A stretch of 64,000 nucleotides of DNA from Phallusia mammillata (lineage: Eukaryota > Chordata > Ascidiacea > Phlebobranchia > Ascidiidae). The stretch lies in NCBI GenBank assembly GCA_003260075.1, contig QLIY01000664.1, positions 28,685-92,684 of the forward strand, read 5' to 3'. The notes under the pieces are model-generated. The model had not been told where the DNA came from, searched no databases, and saw only the letters and a list, made by a program, of their open reading frames with translations. The position numbers and the translations under genes are program-made. Shown here one piece after another: positions 43,401 through 54,496 of the stretch. The number at the start of each line of letters is the position of its first letter. The stretch's first letter is position 1.

Positions 43401-46400
43401 AGGTTGGACCAAGCGTCCTGGGAGTATATGAGTCCTTCAAGCCCTGAGGCGATGACTACACTTTGAGTTGTGTGGGATGTGTATCCACTTACAACAGCGC
43501 ATGTAATGCCGATTCAAATTGATAACACTGTGAAATTTGACGGGCTGTTTTATTACATTGTAAATGAACTTACTCCATATCGTCGATGTACAGCTCAATA
43601 TACTGCGCCGTGTCATTGCGAATGATTGAATAGTCGCACCCATCAGTGATTGCATATGTGTCCGGATAGTTGGGGGAGGTAAAAAAGCCGGATTGCATGC
43701 GGAAGACTCCACCGCATTTTACTGGCGGCTCAGGGGTAAGAAACTCTGTTTATGACAAAAATCACATATCGATTTACGTGAGAAAGTTGACATTTAACTG
43801 TAAAGATGCGCCGAAGAGGCTAAACGGGCAAAAATAATAGTCATATTTGTAATGAAGTATATATTGTCAACAAACATCGTTCTGGGAATATTGTGCCACA
43901 ACAACATTCGTGCACGTTTGCAGAAATACTTATTACTTTTAGTGTTTTTAATGGCGATGGGTTTAAATAGTGGAAATACAATATAAAACACAAACGGGGT
44001 GGTTGACCAAACTTCGTTACCTGAGCAGTCAAGCTGACCACCGGGTGGTGTTAAAGAGCCCGATATCTCATCTCCCGATTCGGGAAATACACACCGACAT
44101 TCGCCATTGCTTTCGCATTGACGGGGAACGAACATGCCATCGTCGGCACATGCAGGAAATTCAGCGCCCTTGGCAAGTTCAGGGTTCTCAAACTTGAACT
44201 TGCCAACATTCACGTACAGTTGCTGGCATATGGTTAGCGCTGTTAGTTACAAAAGAATTGATTATGCTGCGAATCAATACAACATGCAATATTTGAATAA
44301 ATGCCGTGAGCAGGCAATGTCATGCACAATTTTCTTAACACTGGTATTAAAAAAATTTATAGCCAAATGTAAGCCTTGTTTGCACATTGGTCTAATATGA
44401 TTAAGCTTTAAGTAATAGAAAAGCCTTTTTTGCAAAAATTTCACACAAACTGCCCAAGCACAAGTAAAAAATCAAATACATTTGAGTTATAGTCATGCAT
44501 GTATGAGTGGCATTTGGGACATTCAACATTACAACTGATCAGTGTAACAATATAATTTAAGCCAGCCAACACATTTCTGTGAAGGATTAGTAAATCGTTT
44601 GGTTTAGGCATTAACTTTGACATACCTGAGCAGTTTAACTTAAACCCAAGCCCTGGCGGTGTTTGAGTGCCTGGGATGGGATCCCCACTTGCAGGAACAA
44701 CACACCAACAGACATTGGTGAATCCGATGCATTGGCGAGGAGCATACAAACCATCATCAGTGCAAATTGGTAAATCAGGCCCATCTTGAAGGCGTGGGTT
44801 GTTGTGGATAAACTGACTGGTTTCGAGATATGCATTTTGGCATTTGGTAAGTGCTAAAGAGTAAAAACAAGATGTTTAGTTAAGTTTTAGTCATTTGCAA
44901 TAGCAACATTGTTCGAAGGAACTGCTAAAAAAGTAAATTAAATAAAGACAGACTCAGTGATCAATAGCCTTAGGCTTTTGTCTTACTGGAAAATCATAAT
45001 AAACTTAAGATTCAAGGATGTTTTTGTAAAAATGACAAGAATTTTTTTTGAGCAAATATTTTTATTAAGTTATCACATTTTTGTTTAGTTTCATGTACTT
45101 TTAAAAACATTAATATCTTACACATTTATTGAAACAAATTTTATCCAATGTTCAGTTTGACAAAAACACTTGTCACACATCACTACTTACTTGAGCAGTT
45201 CAAGTTAAAACCACTTTCCCCATCCAGCAAAGTTCCCGGTAGTGTGTCCCCTGTTTCAGGCACAACACAGCGACAAGCACCAGTAAACCCATCACATTGT
45301 TTTGGCAGGTATTCACCCTTGGAATTGCACTCAGGATAACTTGGACCATCCATTAGGTCTGGATTTTCACTGAGGAATGTTCCTATGTCTTCAAACTGCT
45401 GTTGGCATGCTGTCAGCTCTAAAATTAAACCATGAGTTGTTCATATAAACGTATAAAAAAGTGGGGATTGACAAAACAAAAAGAGCTTTGAAATAAAAAA
45501 AATGACCAAGTTAGGCCAAATACATTGAAAGAAACCTGGATCTAAAATCAAAAGAGCAGATTTTAAACAGTTGCAATATTAACTAGAAATACCATCAAAT
45601 AAAATACCTGAACAGTTGACATTCAATCCATCCTGTTTGGTTGTTCCTGGAATAGCAGTGCCACTTTGCTGTAGAACACACCAACATGCACCTGTTAACC
45701 CGTTGCACTGTTTTGACACAAAATTTCCATCTGCTGAACATTTTGGAAATGTTGGCCCATCTTGTATGGTGGGGTTTGAAGCAATAAATTGACCGGTCTT
45801 TTTATATTGCTCTTGGCATTTGGTCAGATCTGAAAAAAACAAAACAATAATTTTAGTTACCAAAAATGTTGTATAAATAATGGAATAGTTTTCTGTTTTT
45901 GTTTGTTTGTTTGAACCACAAAATAGATTAAATATAAGTAGGAGTGTGGAAAGTGTGCCCCTTTTGATAAAATGCAAACATTCAGCAAGTTTTAATATAT
46001 AAGCTATTGCTGCCAGGCATAATATCAAGTTTATAGAGCTCTTCTGGCAAACGTATTTTTATTTCGACGTCCTATACAGGTTGCCTTCATCAGGGTAAAT
46101 GACACTGAATGCGACTAGTACAGTGCATGATAAACAATGGAAAAAGAGAATGAAACACAAGCACTTCAGCAAGTTTTAAGTTTCCAAAAATGTTGTACAT
46201 TGGAACAGTGGATAACACAACACAAATAAATAAATAAAAGTTGAAGAACATACCAGAGCAGTTAAGAGCTTGTCCATCAAAAGACTCAGTGATTGGAATT
46301 GTGTCGCCTGTCTCTGGAATGACGCACCAGCATGCACCAGTCATTGCATTACATTGTTTTGGTGCAAAAAGACCATTTGGTGTACAATCAGGAAAATTTG

Positions 46401-49400
46401 GTCCATCCGCAATTTCTGGATTTTCGAACATGAACTTTGCTGTTTTTTCAAACTCCTTTTGACATTCGGACAAATCTTAAAAATAAACTTTTCTTTAGTT
46501 AAGTGAAACAACAACATAATTAAAAAACGTACTTGAGCAATCTATTTGTGACCCACTGTCCTGTGAAAATTCTGTTGCTGGAATGATAGTACCAGTTTCT
46601 TTGACAACACACCAGCACATATTTGTCATTGTGTTGCATTGTTGTGGCATATACAATCCATTGTTATCACACAAGGGAAGTGTGTCCAAAAGGCTTGGAT
46701 TTGAATTCAACATCATCATGGTATTTTGAAACTTTTCATTGCATCCCATAAATGCTAAAGTCCCAAAAATCAGTTGTTGAGATTAAAAACGCGATTTTAT
46801 TACTAAATCATACCAAGTATATTCTCAAGAAAATCTGTAACAAATTATTTTTCCAAGACAAAAGGCAATTTTAAGAAATTGGCATTTACAAAAGGTTTGG
46901 TAAAAAAATACTCCCGCTCCTTTTTTGAACATTTTGTTAATTTAATTACAACAAGCTAATTGGAAACATAACTAGTTAAAAGCACCTTGTAAAAAGCACT
47001 ATTAATTTTTTGCAAACAATTGCTATAAAGTCTGATCAACCTATTGCACCATGAAAATTTTATAGTATGTATTTTTAATTCTTCAGTGATTTTTAATTGG
47101 TACCTGAAGTAATTGCTTGTTCAGTGCTGGTTTCAAAAGAAAATGTAGGTGATGTGGTAGAAGTTTGTTGTTTCGGGGTTGTTGGCACTGTTGTGCTGGT
47201 AGTTGTTTGTGAAGATGTTGTTGTTTCCATCGGAATCGGTGGACCTGCCCCTAAGTTGAAACAAACAGGTCGTTTTCATGAATAGTACAACACAATGGTC
47301 TACAGGCAATGATTTTTTTTATTGGGTTCAGCAGTGTTCTTTGTATTATATTTAGGATTAATTTACCAAGCAATTGACAGTTAAGCTCATCTGAGCCATC
47401 CAAACATTCCAGTGTTCCATTGCAGCGTGCCGTAAATGGTACACATTTGTCCCCGCAGGCAAACTGCCCCAAATCACATGCTAAAATAAAAAGATAACTT
47501 TATTGACTGACTGTGACAAACCATTTTTTTCACTTTACAACAAACCTGCAAAGTTATTACAAGTTTCCTCTGATTCATCAGACCCGTCCTCACAATCCGG
47601 AAGAGTATCACATATGTAAAAAAGTGAAATGCATTCGCCACTACCACAAGTGAAGTTACCTGGTCCACATGACTCTGAAATTTGTATGTATGTATGCTAC
47701 ATGTGGTATCAGACTATTCTCAATGATAATACATAATATATTCATTTAAAAACATTTGAGGGGCATCTAAAATCTTAAAAAGGTGCAAACCATTCATTTG
47801 ATTTTAAGTGGCCTTAAAAAACTTTTGACACTTTTAATTTAATTGCAAATGGTTTATATGATAAGCAAGATAAAGCTGCCCAAAACAAACACCCGAATCA
47901 ATGTTAATGGTTTGTGGCAATAAAAATCAAAAAAATAAAAACTTTTTTGTAATAAAGATCTCTTGGTATAGTTTATAGTAATACTTTTTTTTTAGCAGCC
48001 TTTTGAAAAAACTTTATTTAATAGAAAAAAAACATATTTTGTTGCCATATTGACAGTAAAAACCTGTACCATCAACAACTGCATCTGTTTCTGGAGTGGA
48101 ACTTGAAGTTTCTAATGTGGTGGGTGTGGAAGTAGTTACAGGTTCTGCCACAGTAGAAATAGTAGTGGTTGTGTGGGAGGTAGTTGTAACTTGTAAGGTT
48201 GTATCAAGGGTAGTACTTTCTATAGTGGAAGTTGGTGGAGCTGTGGTGGTCCCTGCCAAAAACGTAGAAATTGTAAAAATAAAAACTATAGTGTTAAACC
48301 TAATCTTAAGGGCCGAATCATTTTATTTATGTTTTGACACTTGTTTGAAAGAATATTTTTAAAAACCATGATTTTTCTGTTATTGACTTAAGAAGTAAAT
48401 AGCAGAAAAACAGACCTACTGCCAAAGTTAACATATCTACATATAAGTTGCCTATTAGCTGTTATAGTTTAAGTATCCAAAATTATTAATCAAACATACC
48501 TGAGCAGTCCACTTGGCTTCCTTGTCCAGGCTCACTTCCAGATTGTGGCACAATGTCTCCTGTTTTAGGATCAACACACCAGCAAATGTCTGTTTCCTTT
48601 TCACACTGTTTAGCAACAAAGTAGCCTTCTGCATCACATTCTGGCAACTCAAGTCCATGGGGTATACTGGCAGGAATTGTGTTAATGATTTGTGACAAGC
48701 GATGCCAATCAGTTTGACATTTGGTTAGGACTGCAATACAAAACGTTAGCATTAGCAAAAATAGCCTAAAATTGTAAAACTAGAAAACAAATTTAAGTGC
48801 ACTTTAATAGACTAGAAGTCGCAAAACTCACCTAAGCAATCAATATTAACATCTTGTTTTTCAGTGCCTGGAATAACTGCACCAGTTTCTTCCACAACAC
48901 ATTGACACAGGTTTGTAAATCCATTACACTGTTTTCTAGCGAACAAACCATTTTCTGAGCAATTGGGGTAAGTTAGGGTGTTTGCTGCACCAGGATTCAA
49001 AGCAAGTTGTTGACCAGTTTGCAGATACTTTTCCTGACACTTTGTAAGACCTACAAGTACAAAAATTACAACGTAAGGTTTGTAAAAGGTGACAAACCAT
49101 TTTTCATGATAAACAATTAGGACAAGCACTTACTTGAACAGTCGAGCAATTGGCGACTGCTTTTTTCTGTTTGCGGTATTGTTGCTCCAGTTTCAGGAAT
49201 GACACACCAGCATACCCCAGTTAGCCCATTGCACTGGGTGGGGGCATATAGTCCTGACACAGTGCAATCAGGATAAGTTGGACCATCAGCAATGTTAGGA
49301 TTGGTAAAAATAAAGACAGCAGTGTTTTTAAATTGGAGCTGGCATTGGGTGAGATCTGCAGAAACACCACATTTTGATAGACCAGATATATTTTTTATGA

Positions 49401-52400
49401 CGCAAGGTGGGTGTTTACTCACTGGCACAGTCAATTGGTTCTGCACTGCCTTGTACAAATCTAGTCCCTGGTATCTCCAGGCCTGTTTCTTCTACCACAC
49501 AGTGACACTCATTTGTATCTGTGTAGCACTGCTGTGACCTGTACAAGCCATCATTAGTGCACTCCGGAAGCCTGTTAAACATGCTTGGGTCAGAAGAAAC
49601 AGATTCCAAGGCAGTTTGCAGATCCTGTATACACTTGGGTGTAGAGCTGGAACCTATAAAAATGATTTACAATGGGATGGTGTTAATACCATTCAATGGC
49701 AAACACCATTGTCTTACCTAAACTGACAGGTGCAGCCTCAGTGGTGGTTTCTGTCGTTGTTGTTGCTTCTCGTGTAGTGGTGAGTATTGTTGTTGTGGCT
49801 ACAGTAGAAGTTGTTGTAGCAAGCGTAGTAGCAGTAGATATGATTGTTTCTGTGAAACATGCCATTGTTATCAAGGTTTATGATCAGATTTTTTTAACTT
49901 ATCTGCACAATCACAAAATCATATTAAAAAAAAAATGCAAACTATCATTAAGAGTAAAAGTTTATTTAGGCAGCTTATTTTTCTGCTAAAAGTTTCAAAA
50001 TCTCAGAAACTGTCAATATTATAGTTCATTTTTGGTAAAACATGTGCATCAATGGTTGTGTAGTCTTAAAATATATGGTGTAAATCCATTGCTTCATACC
50101 AGTAGTAGGCTGCACTGTAGTTGTGGAAGGAGGTTCCGTTGGCAAAGGCAAAGTGGAAAACAAAAACACTTCTGATGGCACTTGTTCAGTTCCTCTCACA
50201 CTGAAGACTTGAACAGAGTACTGTGTTTCTGTAAAATACGCAATAATGTTATGTTCTTGGTATGTGTTTTACTTTCTACATTAATCATAAAATTGGAAGG
50301 TTTTGACCATTAAAAAATACCTGGAAGAAGATTGCTGAGTTTAATAATAACACTCCCAGAAACATTTGGTTTGTTATTGGGATAGTTGATTTCCTTTAGA
50401 AGTGAAGAGCTAGAAACCAGGTTAATGATGATTCGAAATGAACTAGCAGTGGCAACCACTGGGAAAGTCACATTTGCACTGTTTATCGTTAGTGCATCCA
50501 CAGAAATCCCTGTTACAGCTTCTAGGGCAGGACAATCCAAAAGAGCAATGCACCTAGGAGAAAAATATTTAACATTGAAGAGAGCAATTTTATTGGTGCC
50601 ATTTAAATCTAAGTATTGTACCTTTCTTGATAATAAATTGGAAGAGCTTCAGGACAGGCACACCGGGGTATACATTGTTTGGTGCAAGCTGGAGGTATGT
50701 CTCCATCCCGGCAGGTGTGGTTGCATTCGCTGGCACATGAATTGAAAACCAAATTTGCTGGACATTGTGGTTCAGGTGGTGTAGTTGGAGTTTCTTGAGA
50801 ATTGGAAATAAGTGTTACAGTCTTTTATCAGAAGAAGTAGTTTGGGTATTGTTGTACCTGTGGTGGCTTGAGTTGACTGTGTTTGTGTTGTTGTTGGAAC
50901 CGTAGTTGACAATTGTGGGGGAGCTGTTGCGGGGCAGTCCTGATATGTGATGCACCTAAGGGTAAAAATAAAATTGTAAATTTACAAAGTGTATAATGAA
51001 ACATTAATAAATATAATGAAACTTCAATACTAACCTGCCCTCATGAAGGATTGGAAAGTCAATAGGACAAGAACACCCCGGTACACAATTGAATGTGCCC
51101 AAAGGGGCAATCTCACCATCAGCACATGTGTGAGCACAAGCTGAACCACATGGCATGTATACAAGGTTCGCTTCACAGTTTTGAGATATGGTTGTGGAAA
51201 TCTGGGTAGAAGAGGTGGCTACTGTCGTGGTTGATCCTGCAGTTGCTTCCAAAAAATGTAAAATTTGAATCAGCATCACATAATAATATTGACTGATTCT
51301 GATACTTAGAAAATATTTTCCATTTTCAGGTTTTTATTTTGGGATGAGCATTTGCTGAAACGTTTAAAAAATAAAGCATTTCGCTTTTGCTGTCTGTTTT
51401 GGACGTTATTTTCACCATTAAGTTTTTATTGTTATATATATAGTGATCTTCAATGACCATGATGTCTAAAGGTCAAATGTTGTTCAGTATAGTCACTTTC
51501 AGTATTACAATACTGTGTGCTTACTTTTTACCCAAAAAACAAAAGTTATGAAAAAAGCAACCCAAGCAGGTGCTGTTCCTGCTAAAACTAACTTTGACAA
51601 TCAAGTTCGTCCTCTCCCTCATCACAGTCTGGCAATCCATCACAAACTTGGTTTTGAGGTTTGCATGTTCCATCATAACAGATAAAACTGCAATCTGCAA
51701 AAATAAGTTTGTGTGTGTTTTTTCTGCATGAAACTGAAATTTAATAGATTGGTTGATGTCAAACCTTCATATACATATAAGTCGGTAGCATTTTTTTCTT
51801 CACAGTTTTCAGCAAGCAGCATGATGTCATCAACTGCAACATCAGATTTGTAACCCCTTCCACGTACAGCTTCAATTCCAATCTTTATCAAATAAAATGC
51901 AAAAGTAAAGGTTTGGTTTTTGACCAGTCACATAAAATGTCATTATGTACAAATCACATACTTGTCAAGTAAATTAAGTATTAGGCAAATTATTAACTTA
52001 ATTGCCCTAAAATTTGCCAAGGGACAAAAATATTTTAATATTTTCAAAACTTTTTTTAGCATCCAAACCTGGATAGGCAGTTCACCGATAGGAAGTGGAA
52101 CTCTGGCATTTTGCCAACCAGGATCCAAGTTTTCAAGAATTTGTAAATATGAACCATCACCATTTTGAAAAACTCGGAGTACATTAATTGATCCACGGTG
52201 TTCACCAGAGTTGTGGTACCACATGTCAAGACAGTATGCTGGTTGTTCTGCAATAGATGACAGCATTAAGAAGACTTTGACTTACTGTGGAATATTTGAG
52301 AAATAAATTAAACATACCATTTAGTATTAAAGTTGGAGAATACATAACAGCTGTTGCACCACGCTGCTTTCCACTGGCCTCAAGATATGCATATTTTCCT

Positions 52401-53668
52401 GCTATAGTTTTTAGACACAAGATGTTAAATACAAGCACGTGCAACAGTCACTCATATAACACCAACCATCAGTTCCAGTGGTGTGGTCCGCAGTTGGACC
52501 AGTGGATCTTGAAGGAGTTGGACCACGTCCAAAGGACCAGTCAGTTCCATCAGCAGTACCTTGTGTCCATCCTTTAAATAATAATATTTTGGTAATATAA
52601 AATTGAGCTTTTTATCCGATGCAACCAGTAGAAAAGCAAGCACCTACCTGGACATAATCCTAATGGTCCATCAAAATCACAGTTAAAAACAGGATTGCGA
52701 TTTAGTGGATTAAGAACATACCAATTGATAACAAATCCACCATGTTCTGTATTTTGGTCACTCTGAAACTGAACACTGCGAAACATGTTTTGCAGTTAGA
52801 AACAAAAAAAGATAATGAATAATATTGTGAATCCTGAGGTTGAATGCTAAAAATGTTTTGTCTATTAAAAGCAAACTGAGAATGTGGTATAATATGAGAT
52901 ATTTTTTTATTTGCTTACCTGGAGGTCCCAACTACACTTTATATTAAAGAAAGCACTATATTTTAGTTTTACCTGGATTTACAGATAGTTCATGATATCA
53001 TTAAACTGAAACAAACCATACACATTGTTGTTAAAAAATAGTTATCTAATGTGTCTTGTTATTTCATAGGATTTTGTTTAGCGGAAACAAAATATACAAA
53101 AAAGTTAACAAGGTAATACAAAGATGAAACATGACTGAGATAAATGCTTTATGCAAACTCACATTAACTTGTTCCCGGTTGTTGCTGTGGGGTAAATTGT
53201 GCTGTTCCCACAGTATGTATCCGGTGTGTCAGTTAGATTGCCAGTGCGATAAATTAAAATCTTGTCAAAGCATTGCAATGCTTCTCCTTCAGCAAAAGAT
53301 CCTTCTGACTCAAGGTTAAGATACGTTGAAGAAAACTTGAAAAAAATACCCCCCCCCCTAGATTGCCAGTGCGATAAATTAAAATCTTGTCAAAGCATTG
53401 CAATGCCTCTCCTTCAGCAAAAGATCCTTCTGGCTCAAGGTCAAGATATGTTGAAGAAAACTTGAAAAAAATAAAAATAAAATATCTAAAACTAGGACTT
53501 GAAAAACTACTGCTGGGTCACTTACAACAACAACATTATCGGTTGGGGCTGTGATTGTGTATTGACAATCGGCCAACGGGGGATAATTGGAATCAGGAAA
53601 TCCAGGACTTGCTATGTCACCTCCATTTCTGCCAATAACTTCTCCTCCACATGTTCCCTGGACATTTG
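36003..53668 (-). CDS. Giant secreted CUB-MAM-LDLa-TIL-thyroglobulin-mucin mosaic
   Basis: Forty minus-strand exons from 53668 to 36003 join with fully consistent phases into at least about 3,280 residues. The signal-peptide exon upstream of 53668 was not found. Order: CUB, MAM, LDLa, TIL, TIL, FN3-like, Thr linker, four thyroglobulin type-1 (Tg1), Thr linker, two LDLa, Thr linker, six Tg1, CUB, TIL, Thr linker, FN3-like, mucin array, FN3-like, an unrecognised C-terminal part. There is no membrane segment, so a secreted mucin-like matrix or mucus protein is inferred. Tg1 domains often inhibit cysteine proteases and TIL domains serine proteases, so a protease-resistant or inhibitory coat is possible. 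Most domain exons are phase 1-1. The stop TAA (36003-36005) lies within the AATAAA at 36002-36007. Confidence 0.82.
36217..36407. mobile_element. hAT-like MITE, family A, with internal G96 run (36219-36314)
   Basis: Perfect 8-bp target duplication CTAGTGAC at 36209-36216 and 36408-36415. The right part, through CAAAACACCTTAAAAAAACGCTG, matches the 654-818 element in reverse complement. The left terminal repeat is reduced to CA before 96 G. The sibling has about 100 ordinary bases there, so the G tract stands for unread sequence. It lies in the last intron of the giant gene; proline frames through it are artefacts. Confidence 0.85.
36437..36594. mobile_element. 158-bp inverted-repeat element with a tRNA-like B box
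   Basis: The ends TCATAGTACGCCAGGCCTAT and (reverse complement) TCATAGTACGCCAGACCTAT are inverted repeats of about 33 bp. On the minus strand the interior carries GGGTTCGAGTCTC, close to a Pol III B box. No good A box or cloverleaf was found. It could be a MITE or a SINE-derived fragment, just beside the MITE at 36217. Confidence 0.65.
37495..40625 (-). CDS. Mucin exon with 25 tandem 22-residue repeats
   Basis: A single 3,131-bp exon encodes about 1,043 Ser/Thr-rich residues. Between about 38640 and 40290 lie roughly 25 units of 66 bp with consensus [20 protein letters not shown] plus two residues. Flanking parts are non-repetitive but equally Ser/Thr-rich and contain N-glycosylation sequons. 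The exon ends in an FN3-like strand ([19 protein letters not shown]). Such sequence is normally heavily O-glycosylated and extended. Neighbouring units are organised into repeated three-unit blocks, indicating recent block-wise expansion. Confidence 0.88.
38640..40290 (-). repeat. 66-bp minisatellite in the mucin exon
   Basis: About 25 in-frame 66-bp units. Three-unit blocks (198 bp) containing [15 protein letters not shown], then [12 protein letters not shown], then [12 protein letters not shown] recur near-identically at about 39281-39478, 39479-39677 and 39800-40000. A separate run of identical [12 protein letters not shown] units lies at about 38960-39160. Confidence 0.88.
40665..41567 (-). 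CDS. Thr-rich linker and FN3-like domain of the giant gene
   Basis: Exon 40952-41567 starts with about 125 residues rich in TTQPE-type repeats, then a domain beginning [21 protein letters not shown]. Exon 40665-40754 ends it ([14 protein letters not shown]). The length and the [12 protein letters not shown] strand fit a fibronectin type III-like fold, though similarity is weak. The Thr-rich part is another O-glycosylation stalk. Confidence 0.68.
41688..43745 (-). CDS. Second CUB domain and third TIL domain of the giant gene
   Basis: Exons 43574-43745 and 42739-42935 form a CUB domain ([19 protein letters not shown], then [14 protein letters not shown]). Exons 42037-42175 and 41688-41751 form a trypsin-inhibitor-like domain with paired cysteines ending [15 protein letters not shown]. 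The MITE at 42340-42669 lies in the intron between them. Confidence 0.8.
42340..42669. mobile_element. hAT-like MITE, family F (330 bp)
   Basis: Ends CAGTGTTTCTCAACC and GGTTGAGAACCACTG. Target duplication CGTTAGGG (42332-42339) against CGTTAGGC (42670-42677), one mismatch. The GGCCCCC-rich subterminal sequence is typical of the MITEs in this window. Confidence 0.9.
44021..46754 (-). CDS. Six-domain thyroglobulin type-1 array of the giant gene
   Basis: Exons 46533-46754, 46254-46475, 45608-45829, 45191-45418, 44626-44853 and 44021-44239, each one Tg1 domain of 73-76 residues and phase 1-1. All have the opening LTxCQ pattern (or a variant), a central QC, and the CxCV signature: CWCVVK, CWCVIP, CWCVLQ, CRCVVP, CWCVVP, CRCVFP. 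One exon per domain makes this a textbook exon-duplication array. Intron 45830-46253 contains a dispersed repeat (45998-46080). Confidence 0.9.
45998..46090. repeat. Dispersed repeat related to the 13693 hairpin and 19571 element
   Basis: AAGCTATTGCTGCCAGGCAT through ATTTCGACG matches 13731-13811 in reverse complement. Continuing right it gives, on the minus strand, CTGATGA, a stem-loop with loop GTAT, and GAAA, like 19571-19600. It sits in a Tg1 intron. Confidence 0.7.
47104..48252 (-). CDS. Thr linkers and two LDLa domains of the giant gene
   Basis: Exon 48070-48252 is a Thr/Ser linker. Exons 47546-47674 ([17 protein letters not shown]) and 47367-47480 ([21 protein letters not shown]) are LDL-receptor class A domains with the acidic calcium-binding motif. 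Exon 47104-47250 is another Thr-rich linker. All are phase 1-1. Confidence 0.88.
48500..49653 (-). CDS. Four-domain thyroglobulin type-1 array of the giant gene
   Basis: Exons 49423-49653, 49134-49355, 48832-49050 and 48500-48730, each one Tg1 domain, phase 1-1, with CHCVVE, CWCVIP, CQCVVE and CWCVDP at the signature. Loss of Trp in two of them is tolerated in the family. The array is separated from the other six Tg1 domains by linkers and two LDLa domains. Confidence 0.9.
49718..51694 (-). CDS. LDLa, two TIL domains, FN3-like domain and linkers
   Basis: 51593-51694 is an LDLa domain ([11 protein letters not shown]). 51035-51245 plus 50858-50955 make a TIL domain preceded and followed by Thr-rich stretches (CAHTCADGE, then [12 protein letters not shown]). 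50622-50793 plus the start of 50321-50553 make a second TIL domain ([21 protein letters not shown]). The rest of 50321-50553 and 50100-50228 form an FN3-like domain ([26 protein letters not shown]). 49718-49849 is a Thr linker. Confidence 0.82.
51765..53668 (-). CDS. First CUB and MAM domains of the giant gene
   Basis: CUB: exons 53526-53668 ([19 protein letters not shown]), 53163-53335 ([10 protein letters not shown]) and the start of 52648-52775 ([19 protein letters not shown]). MAM: the rest of 52648-52775 ([12 protein letters not shown]), 52467-52571 ([16 protein letters not shown]), 52318-52401 ([10 protein letters not shown]), 52069-52247 ([14 protein letters not shown]) and 51765-51882 ([14 protein letters not shown]). 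The CUB is the first recognised domain, so a signal-peptide exon must lie further right. Confidence 0.87.
53234..53473. repeat. Duplicated CUB-exon flank around a C10 run (53349-53358)
   Basis: Copy 1 (53234-53348) includes the start of CUB exon 53163-53335. Copy 2 (53359-53473) repeats only that part, truncated at TAGATTGCCAG. Only copy 1 gives a complete exon with consistent phase. Confidence 0.82.
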
Positions 53669-53937
53669 CTAAAAGCAAATAAACGTTTGTATTTTCAACT
53701 GACTCTCTTCAAACAAACAGCGATAAAGAGGCCTAAGAATAAACTTACAGCTATAAATTAGTTTTCCTATTTTTCCCCATTGTTTACAACTTTTCAGATA
53801 TATTTTGGGTCAAACAACAAACATCACATTCATACTCAACAAGTGGATTGAATCAAAGCGCAAAATCACAAAATAAATTGCGAGCGTTTGCATTTTGCAA
53901 ACAAAACCAACATAAACAGGGAATTTCCCCGCAATAA

Positions 53938-54204
53938 AAACATTGTGGCTATTCAACATAGAAAAGAACATAATTTAAAAAAAAAATATCACTGAAAAAT
54001 AATCTTATAGCTTTAAAGAACTTATAAACCCCATGCAAAATTGACTGTCAATTGTTCTTGTCAATACCCCCCCCCCAAACATTGTGGCTATTCAACATAG
54101 AAAAGAACATAATTTAAAAAAAAATATCACTGAAAAATAATCTTATAGCTTTAAAGAACTTGAAAACACTATGCAAAATTGACTGTCAATTGTGCTTGTC
54201 AATG
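53938..54204. repeat. Duplicated flank around a C10 run (54067-54076)
   Basis: Copies 53938-54066 and 54077-54204 differ at CTTATAAACCCC against CTTGAAAACACT and TTGTTCTTG against TTGTGCTTG. Confidence 0.8.
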
Positions 54205-54380
54205 TTTGTTGATTCGCTGTGATACATTTTGAAATAGGCTAGTTTGGGGCCCGAAAAGTCAAAAGGAATCAAATTGGTTAAACGAATTGTTATAGCTTGA
54301 CGGTTTGACTCTTAGTATTTTCAATTGTCAAAAAAGGGACACGATCATCATTGGTCTACTGCTCTAAGCTTTAACTTGTC

Positions 54381-54496
54381 TTCCCGTCGTAAAGGAGATT
54401 TTTTTCGATTAAATATTTTCTACGTTTTTTGTTTAACCCCCCCCCCTTCCCGTCGTAAAGGAGATTTTTTTCGATTAAATATTTTCTACGTTTTGT
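54381..54496. repeat. Duplicated flank around a C9 run (54437-54445)
   Basis: Copies 54381-54436 and 54446-54496, the shortest pair, begin TTCCCGTCGTAAAGG. This is the only run below ten bases. Confidence 0.72.
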
